The translations under genes were made by a program, and so were the position numbers. A DNA stretch of 59,500 nucleotides from CAYPTB01 sp964413535 (GTDB taxonomy: Bacteria > Planctomycetota > UBA1135 > GCA-002686595): positions 1-59,500 of the forward strand of contig CAYPTB010000012.1 of assembly GCA_964413535.1 (NCBI GenBank), read 5' to 3'. This document shows positions 50,754 to 59,500 of this stretch, piece by piece; position 1 is the first letter of the stretch, and each line of letters opens with the position of its first letter. The notes under the pieces were generated by a model that saw only the letters and a program-made list of their open reading frames with translations, searched no databases and was not told where the DNA came from.

Positions 50754-53014
50754 AGCGCGTCGGCATACGGCTGCGGATCTTCCTGGCGACGATCTCGGTG
50801 ATCGTCGGACTGCTCGTGCTCACGCACGGGGTGATGCGCGGGCTCGTCGACCGGATCCTGGACGCGGAGATCGACGACGGACTTCGGCGCGCGCGCGAGG
50901 CCCAAGCGAGCTTCTCCGCGGTGCGCAGGGCGGTGCTCCTCGACCAGGCCCGCTCCGTGGCGCAGGTTCCGCACCTGCGCGCGGTCCTCGACACTCCCGG
51001 CGTCGACCGCGTCACCGTCGGGTACACCCTCTCGAGCCTGGGCGAGGCGCTGGGTGCTTCGCTCCTGTTCGTCACGGACGCCGGCGGCAAGGTTCTGGCG
51101 GACACGCTCGAGAGCGGCGAGAGCGCGCAGGATCTCTCCGGCGCCGCGGACGAGCTCGCGGGCGCGGAGTCGTGCGGTATCCGAGACTACGCGGGTCGGG
51201 CCTATCTCGTGGCGGTCAGCCCCGTGACGCTCGACAACTCCGTGCTCGGACTCGTGGGCCTCGGGTACGACCTCGACGATCACGCGCGCGACCTGAGCCG
51301 TGTGACCGGACTGTACGTCGCGATCGTGCGGGACGGGCGCCTGCTCGCCGACGCCTGGGAGGACGATTCGGCAGAAGTGAGCGACTCGAGCTCCCGAGTC
51401 CTCGTGGATGCAGCTTCGAGGAGGTCGTCCGAGGCCGACGCCGCGCCGCGGGTGTCGATCGGCGAACGCGAGTACATGGCGACGGGAGTGCGACTGCCCG
51501 ACGGGACGGAGCTCGTCCTCGGCCGACCGCTCGACGACGTGCTGGTGCACTTCGAGCGCGCACGCCGGGAGTTGTGGCTCCTGGGTCTGGCCATCACGGG
51601 CGTCGGTCTGCTCGTGAGCCAGTGGATCTCGAGTCGCATCGCGCGGCCGATTCGGGCCTTGACCGCGGCCGCCCACGACCTGGCGCAGGGTGACCTCGCC
51701 ACGGTGGTCGACGTCCGGAGCGAGGACGAGGTCGGTCTGCTCGCGCGCGCCTTCAACGACATGTCTCGAAGGCTCTCGGCCCTGATGCGCGAGACCACCG
51801 AGAAGGCCCGGGCTGCGGAGCGCGCGAACGCCGCCAAGTCGGTCTTCCTCGCGACCATGAGCCACGAGATGCGCACCCCGTTGAACAGCGTGCTCGGCTT
51901 CGCGGAGGACCTGCTGCAGACCGAGCTCGACGACGAGCAGCGCGAGGAGCTGGGGTTGATCCGGCACTCCGGCCAGGACCTCCTGGCCATCATCGAGGAC
52001 GTGCTCGACTTCGCGAAGATCGAGGCGGGGCGCCTGCAGCTCGAGTGGATCGAGTTCGACCTGGAGGGCTGCCTGCGGCGGGTCGCCGAGTCGCTGCAGC
52101 CTGCCGCCGACGCGAAGGGACTCCCGCTCCGGATCGAAATGGGAGCCGACGTTCCCGCGCTGCTCGTCGGCCCCGCCAGCCGCCTGCGCCAGGTCGTGCT
52201 CAACCTCGCGAGCAACGCGATCAAGTTCACGTCTTCGGGCGCGGTCGAGCTGCGCGCGTCGCACGTCGCGGCCGAGGGGAACGACGTCGTGCTGCGGATC
52301 GAGGTCGAGGACAGCGGCATCGGGATCCCGGCCGATCGGCTCGATCGCCTCTTCCAGCCCTTCTCCCAGCTCGACTCGGGCAACGACCGCCGCTACGGAG
52401 GCACCGGCCTCGGGCTCGCGATCTGCAAGGAGCTGGCGGGGATGATGGGCGGCGAGGTCGGCGTTCGGAGCGAGCCCGGCAAAGGCTCGACGTTCTGGTT
52501 CACCGCCCGTCTGCGCGCCGCGCGGGCCGGGTCCGACTCGGCTCGAGACCGGGCGCGACCCGCCGCGGACGCCGAGCCATCCGCGCCGAACGGGGCTCTC
52601 ACAGCCGAGCGACGCGCAACCGAGCGCATCCTCGTGGCGGAGGACAACCGTATCAACCAGAAGATGATCTCGGTCGTACTCAGGCGCGCCGGCTGGTCGC
52701 ACGAGATCGCCGAGAACGGTCGTGAAGCGGTGGAGCTCGCGACGAGCGGCGCGTTCGACCTCGTCCTCATGGACTGCCAGATGCCGACCATGGATGGCTT
52801 CGAGGCCACTCGTCGGATCCGCACGACCGAGCTCGCCGCGGTCCGACACCTGCCGATCGTCGCGCTCACCGCCAACGCGTTCGAGTCCGACCGCGAGGCG
52901 TGTCTGGCGGCAGGCATGGACGAGTTCCTGTCCAAGCCGCTCGAGGCGAAGAAGCTCGTGGCGCTCCTCGACCGTCTGCTCGAGGCTGGCGCGGAGCGTC
53001 GCTCGGGAGCCTAA
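50750..53014 (+). CDS. hybrid sensor histidine kinase/response regulator
   Basis: 754 residues, GTG 50750. TM1 (about 10-28), a periplasmic double-Cache-like sensor (about 30-280), TM2 (LGLAITGVGLLVSQWI), HAMP (RIARPIRALTAAAHDLAQGD), HisKA with phospho-acceptor His372 (SHEMRTPLN), HATPase with NLASNAIKF, DSGIGIP and GGTGLGLAI, and a receiver domain with phospho-acceptor Asp675 (LVLMDCQMPTMDG). No output domain, so a further partner is needed. Coupling to the haem/copper protein and porin suggests that it senses a redox or metal-related cue handled by them, which is inference. Confidence 0.93.
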   Translation: MKRVGIRLRIFLATISVIVGLLVLTHGVMRGLVDRILDAEIDDGLRRAREAQASFSAVRRAVLLDQARSVAQVPHLRAVLDTPGVDRVTVGYTLSSLGEALGASLLFVTDAGGKVLADTLESGESAQDLSGAADELAGAESCGIRDYAGRAYLVAVSPVTLDNSVLGLVGLGYDLDDHARDLSRVTGLYVAIVRDGRLLADAWEDDSAEVSDSSSRVLVDAASRRSSEADAAPRVSIGEREYMATGVRLPDGTELVLGRPLDDVLVHFERARRELWLLGLAITGVGLLVSQWISSRIARPIRALTAAAHDLAQGDLATVVDVRSEDEVGLLARAFNDMSRRLSALMRETTEKARAAERANAAKSVFLATMSHEMRTPLNSVLGFAEDLLQTELDDEQREELGLIRHSGQDLLAIIEDVLDFAKIEAGRLQLEWIEFDLEGCLRRVAESLQPAADAKGLPLRIEMGADVPALLVGPASRLRQVVLNLASNAIKFTSSGAVELRASHVAAEGNDVVLRIEVEDSGIGIPADRLDRLFQPFSQLDSGNDRRYGGTGLGLAICKELAGMMGGEVGVRSEPGKGSTFWFTARLRAARAGSDSARDRARPAADAEPSAPNGALTAERRATERILVAEDNRINQKMISVVLRRAGWSHEIAENGREAVELATSGAFDLVLMDCQMPTMDGFEATRRIRTTELAAVRHLPIVALTANAFESDREACLAAGMDEFLSKPLEAKKLVALLDRLLEAGAERRSGA

Positions 53015-53091
53015 CCGACCGATCCGCGAGCGGGCCGGGCCGCATGAGGTCGACGCGCCGAGTCCGATCGCTCTATGATTGCGCCAACGCC

Positions 53092-55817
<2,726 letters not shown>

Positions 55818-55821
<4 letters not shown>

Positions 55822-57062
55822 ACGCGCCCGTCCATCCCACCGCGATGGCGTTCCACTACGAACCAGCGCGGGAGCTCGCGCGCATCCGTCGCGCGGCGGA
55901 GGTGCTCGCGCCGTACGTGCGGCGCACGCCGGCCGTGTACTCGTACACGCTGAGCGAGAGCACCGGTTGCGACGTCTGGCTCAAGCTCGAGAACCTGCAG
56001 CGCACGGGGTCGTACAAGGTGCGTGGCGCGTTGCACAAGCTGCTCGCGTTGTCGCAGGCCGAACGCGAGCGCGGTCTGGTGGCGGCATCGGCCGGGAACC
56101 ACGCTCAGGGCGTCGCGCTCGCCGCGAGATTGCTCGGCGCCCCGGCGACGATCGTGATGCCGGAGTCGACGGCGCTCGTGAAGGTGCAGCGCACGGAAGG
56201 CTACGGCGCCGAGATCGTGATCCATGGACGCAACTACGACGAGTCCCAGCGTCGCGCGCGCGAGCTCGAACGCGAGAGAGGTCTCACGCTCGTCCACCCC
56301 TTCGACGACCCCGACGTGATCGCCGGAGCGGGGACGGTCGGCCTCGAGATCCTCGAGGAGATCGGCGATCTCGACGCGCTCGTCGTGCCGATCGGCGGCG
56401 GCGGGCTCGTCTCGGGGGTGGCGCTCGCGGCGAAGGCGCTCGCTCCCGGTCTGCGCATCGTCGGCGTGCAGGCGGAGGGCGCGGCGCCGATGGTGCGCTC
56501 GTTCCGCGCCGGCGAGCGGATCGACGTCACGGACCCCACGACGATCGCCGAGGGCATCCGCGTGGGGACGACGGGAGCACTCACGTTCGAGATCGTGCGT
56601 GCGCTCGTCGACGAGTGCATCACCGTGAACGAGGAGGAGATCACCGACGCCGTCGTGCTCGCCATGGACAAGAGCCGCATCGTGGCGGAGGCGGCGGGTG
56701 CGGTGGCGATCGCCGCCCTTGCCGCCGGCAAGGTCGCTCCCGCGCGGCGCGTGTGCGCCGTCGTGTCCGGTGGCAACATCGACCTGAACCTGCTCACGCG
56801 CATCATCGAGAGCGCCGCCGCGCGCGCCGGACGCTCGCACCTCGTGCGGGTGCGTTGCAGCGACGCGCCCGGTCAGCTCGCGCGCATCCTGGGTGCCATC
56901 GGGGCGGAGAACGGGAACGTGCAGCAGGTCGAGCACCACCGTTCCGCGTGGAAGGTCCCGCTCGGCTCCGTCGACGTCGAGGTGCTCGTGGAGACGCGGC
57001 GGCCCGGCGACGGCGAGCGCATCGACCGCAGGCTCGCCGACCTGGGCTTCGAGCTCCGCTGA
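55818..57062 (+). CDS. ilvA: threonine dehydratase with ACT domain
   Basis: 414 residues from GTG 55818, chosen for the GTGA overlap with acnA; ATG 55845 is the alternative. PLP enzyme turning threonine into 2-oxobutyrate for isoleucine synthesis or catabolism. PLP lysine in GSYKVRGA, SAGNHAQGVA, the glycine loop IGGGGLVSGVA and VVSGGNID are present. A short C-terminal ACT domain (about 335-414, VRCSDAPGQLARILGAIGAE) is of the single-ACT, shorter type. Coupling with aconitase is unusual but may reflect isoleucine/TCA linkage. Confidence 0.93.
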
Positions 57063-57206
57063 CGTCTTTTCCGCGGCGTCGTGGAGCGGGCCTACTCGCG
57101 ATCCGGGAGAGCGGTGAACGAACGAAGGCGGTGGAGGACTCGCGTGCGGCGAGACGCGTCGTCGGGCCACGCGTGAGCATGGCGATCGACCCGGCGCCGG
57201 GTGGAG

Positions 57207-58505
57207 CTACCAGGGATCGCCCAGCGCGTCGCGGACCTCGAGCAAGCGCTCACGCAGGGCCGCGTCGGGCTCCACCTCGTGCAGCGCCATCGAGCAGCAC
57301 GTGGCGGCGAGATCCTCCGCGCGCGGCCTCGAGTTCGGGTTCGAAACGCCTTCCTCGACGGCGCGCCGGTAGAGCGCGAGAGCGGTGGTCGTGTCGCCGA
57401 GCGACCGATGAGCCTCGGCCAGCGGACGGAGGGCATCGGCGCGCTCGATGTCCACGATGAGGTCGCGCTGCTCGTCGAAGAGCGCGAGCGCGGCGTCGAC
57501 CGTGTCGCGCGCCCCCTTGGCATCGCCGGCTTCGTGGCGCAACTCGGCCATGCGAGCGCTCAGACTGATCCGGTCTTCGGGGGCGAACCTGGAACCGTCC
57601 AACAGGAGCCGGCACTCGTCGAGGAGCTCGATGGCCTTGTCCGAGTCCGCGTTGTCGAGCGCCGCCCGCACCAGGTCCAGCGCAAGCTCGATGCGCACCA
57701 TCAACGGCAATCGGCCCCAGCACGCCTCGATCTTCGCCTCCGCGCGTGCGCGGCGGTCCTCGTCCGAGTAGAAGCGGTCGAAGAACGCCACGCAGGTCTG
57801 CAGGGCGTTGCGCAGCCGATCGAGGCTGCCGGTGGCGATGGCGCCGTCCACGAGGTCGATGTGCTGGTCGAAGGTCTCCCCGTCGAAGAACTGCACCTTC
57901 ATCGCGTCGACCCGGCCGGCCTCGGAGTCGACGATGCCCGCTTCGAATGGAGCCGCTCGTCCGGGCATCCCCAGCCACACGTACGTCGAGGCGATCTCCG
58001 CGCGGATGCGGTCCCGCTGCCAGTCCTGCGCGCTCTCGAGACTCTCGTCGTCGGTCGTGTCGGCGATCTTCCGCGCGAGATCCTCGGAGATCCGATCGGC
58101 GCGATCGAGGTAGTCCTCCACTTCGGTGCCGCCGCCGTTCTGCGCGCAGTAGAACGCGAGGCTCGCGTAGCCGGCGCCGCGCCGCCAGTTGTCGATGCGC
58201 TCGACGAACGCGAGCGCCTGGCGCGGCCGATGGAGCTCGAGGCAGGTCTCGACGACACTCTCCTGGGCCCGCGAGCGATTCTTGATGTGAGGCACGGCCG
58301 GGAGCGCCGAGGCCGCCTCGAAGGCGAGGTCGAGCAACTCCACCTGGTACGCGGCGAGCGGCTGGTCGGGGAGCGGCGCGTTGCTCGACGGGGCGCCGGA
58401 TGCGGCTTCGGCCTCGGCGCCACAACCTGCGGTCCACAACGGCACCGCTGCGACCAGGATCGGAATCGTCGTGAGCGTGAAGGGGAATCGGGATCTCGTC
58501 GTCAT
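57207..58505 (-). CDS. TPR-like lipoprotein
   Basis: 432 residues, ATG 58505. Signal peptide with lipobox (VPLWTAGC, Cys near 28). The mature protein is all-helical with degenerate TPR-type pairs (LVRAALDNADSDKAIELLDE, MAELRHEAGDAKGARDTVDA, LAEAHRSLGDTTTALALYRR). Such proteins bind partners at the envelope. Converges with ilvA across 144 bp with no clear hairpin. No closer family recognised. Confidence 0.75.
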   Translation of the reverse strand: MTTRSRFPFTLTTIPILVAAVPLWTAGCGAEAEAASGAPSSNAPLPDQPLAAYQVELLDLAFEAASALPAVPHIKNRSRAQESVVETCLELHRPRQALAFVERIDNWRRGAGYASLAFYCAQNGGGTEVEDYLDRADRISEDLARKIADTTDDESLESAQDWQRDRIRAEIASTYVWLGMPGRAAPFEAGIVDSEAGRVDAMKVQFFDGETFDQHIDLVDGAIATGSLDRLRNALQTCVAFFDRFYSDEDRRARAEAKIEACWGRLPLMVRIELALDLVRAALDNADSDKAIELLDECRLLLDGSRFAPEDRISLSARMAELRHEAGDAKGARDTVDAALALFDEQRDLIVDIERADALRPLAEAHRSLGDTTTALALYRRAVEEGVSNPNSRPRAEDLAATCCSMALHEVEPDAALRERLLEVRDALGDPW

Positions 58506-58651
58506 CGTGGTCGAGCGAATGGAATTCGATGTCGGCGTCGCGCTAACGCCATACCAAGCGCTGAACGATGCTAGAGACGCCGTGTTGGCGCTCGATCAAG
58601 ACGACGCCGCGCTTGTGTGAAGCGCGGAAGTGCCGAGAAGCCAATGAAAAA

Positions 58652-58680
58652 GGAGGCGGCCACGTCCCGTGACCACCTCC
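58652..58680 (-). terminator. Rho-independent terminator of the minus-strand gene at the window end
   Basis: On the minus strand: GGAGGTGGTCACG, loop GGA, CGTGGCCGCCTCC (13-bp stem with two G-U pairs), followed directly by five T (58651-58647). It lies 40 bp after the stop of the secreted-protein gene. Confidence 0.9.
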
Positions 58681-58719
58681 CGTACCGAGCTCGAACGCGG
58701 CAGGACGCCGCCCCGAATC

Positions 58720-59500
58720 CTAGAAGGGCGCTGCGACGTAATCGCTCAGGTGGTCGAGCGGCGGATTCGAGATGAAGCCGTACGCATCGCATGCCGTCCA
58801 CCCGACGAGCCAGTTCTCCTTGGGCGAGAACGCACCGCGGTAGCGAACCGAAGTGAAGAAGCCGTCGCCGGGAGCCATGTCGACGCTCGTAGCGGCTGCG
58901 TTCATCGGCCGCGGGTCGAGGAGGATCACGGGGAGTTGGGTCGTCCCGCCCTTGACGACGGCCGCGCCGCGCGTGATGTGGCGAATGGGCGCGTCGGCCG
59001 CGGCGAAGCCCGGGATCAGCACGTTGTTGTTGCTCGCTGCGAAGACGCCGCGGGCGGTCGCTTCCGTGTACGCCGAGGCGCCCAGGTTGCGGAAGAACAC
59101 GCTGTCCTTGATCTCGGCCAGCTTGCCGCGGACCTGCGTCTTGTAGAACGCGTCGGGGTTCGCCGGAGCGTTGACGGTCGAGTGAACGCCCGAGCTCGTG
59201 GTCCAGGTGTTCGCCCACGAGAGGGTGCCGCCGAAGCCGTAGCCGTGCGCACCGTCGCCGTCGAGGTTGTCGAAGGAGACGAGGCGATCGCCGAGGTCCA
59301 TGAAGATGCAGTTGCGGAACTGGACGCGCGCGTTGTCGCGCCAGGCGGTGCCGTGGTCGCCGGCGTTGCCGTTGGGCTGGCCGATGGCCGTGACGTTGTA
59401 GATCGTGGCGGTCGTGACGGGCTGCCACTCGGAGTCCTCCGCGCCGTCCAGCTCGAAGAGGTTGTCGCCCACGCCCGAGCCCTGGGCGGCGTTCTGGCTG
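58720..59500 (-). CDS. secreted surface protein, C-terminal part (cut by window end)
   Basis: The frame is open at the right window edge, so the N-terminus is missing; at least 259 residues are visible. Asn/Gly/Thr-rich beta structure with a right-handed-helix feel (TATIYNVTAIGQPNGNAGD, RVQFRNCIFMDLGDRLVSF), then an end motif GDGFFTSVRYRGAFSPKENW followed by GWTACDAYGFI. This end motif resembles the final part of many large secreted or cell-surface proteins of unknown function. Followed by a strong terminator. Confidence 0.7.
   Translation of the reverse strand, partial: SQNAAQGSGVGDNLFELDGAEDSEWQPVTTATIYNVTAIGQPNGNAGDHGTAWRDNARVQFRNCIFMDLGDRLVSFDNLDGDGAHGYGFGGTLSWANTWTTSSGVHSTVNAPANPDAFYKTQVRGKLAEIKDSVFFRNLGASAYTEATARGVFAASNNNVLIPGFAAADAPIRHITRGAAVVKGGTTQLPVILLDPRPMNAAATSVDMAPGDGFFTSVRYRGAFSPKENWLVGWTACDAYGFISNPPLDHLSDYVAAPF

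Overview
The window is a 59.5 kb piece of a high-GC, Gram-negative-type bacterial chromosome. A Ser/Thr kinase fused to a sulfatase-modifying (FGE) domain, HEAT-repeat lipoprotein-like proteins, an Omp85/TamB pair, pseudopilin clusters and many secreted proteins of unknown function together suggest a Planctomycetota-like organism. That assignment is inferred from gene content and base composition; there is no rRNA to confirm it.

Core region 1 (1-31.8 kb) is mostly ordinary chromosome. It starts with a giant kinase-FGE fusion, a lipoprotein and a HEAT-repeat protein. A tightly coupled cluster follows: benzoate-CoA-ligase-like enzyme, creatininase-family hydrolase, hotdog thioesterase and metF. 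On the minus strand lie mrp, tamB and an Omp85 gene. Then come queC, mazG, a Lol/Mac-type ABC exporter (ATPase plus FtsX-like permease), tRNA-Asp and an RNase D. A four-gene pseudopilin operon (PilV-, PilW- and PilX-like plus HEAT) and an S41 peptidase close this part.

The accessory region (about 31.8-48.08 kb) is a patchwork of genes with lower GC, decayed gene ends and repeats. It ends in a tRNA-Ala(CGC) gene at 48004-48079 (minus). A 248-bp direct repeat (36106-36353 and 47801-48048, 10 mismatches by eye), which includes the 3' part of that tRNA, marks two successive integrations at the same tRNA. The younger island (about 36.35-48.0 kb) still carries an excisionase-like HTH protein and a tyrosine integrase. 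Its cargo is an HNH nuclease, a frame-disrupted small gene, a metallo-beta-lactamase/gingipain-like protease fusion with a small acidic partner, a lipoprotein, a double-CXXCG-type (SitI6-like) putative immunity protein and a ParB-nuclease fragment. The older island remnant to its left holds secreted or membrane proteins of unknown function and relics of TIR and FGE domains.

Core region 2 (48.1-59.5 kb) returns to high-GC chromosome: a porin, a haem/cupredoxin protein and a hybrid histidine kinase in a coupled operon, then aconitase and threonine dehydratase (coupled), a TPR-like lipoprotein, and a secreted protein cut by the window end.

The best candidate for an undescribed system is the MBL-protease fusion and its acidic partner at 38.6-41.7 kb.
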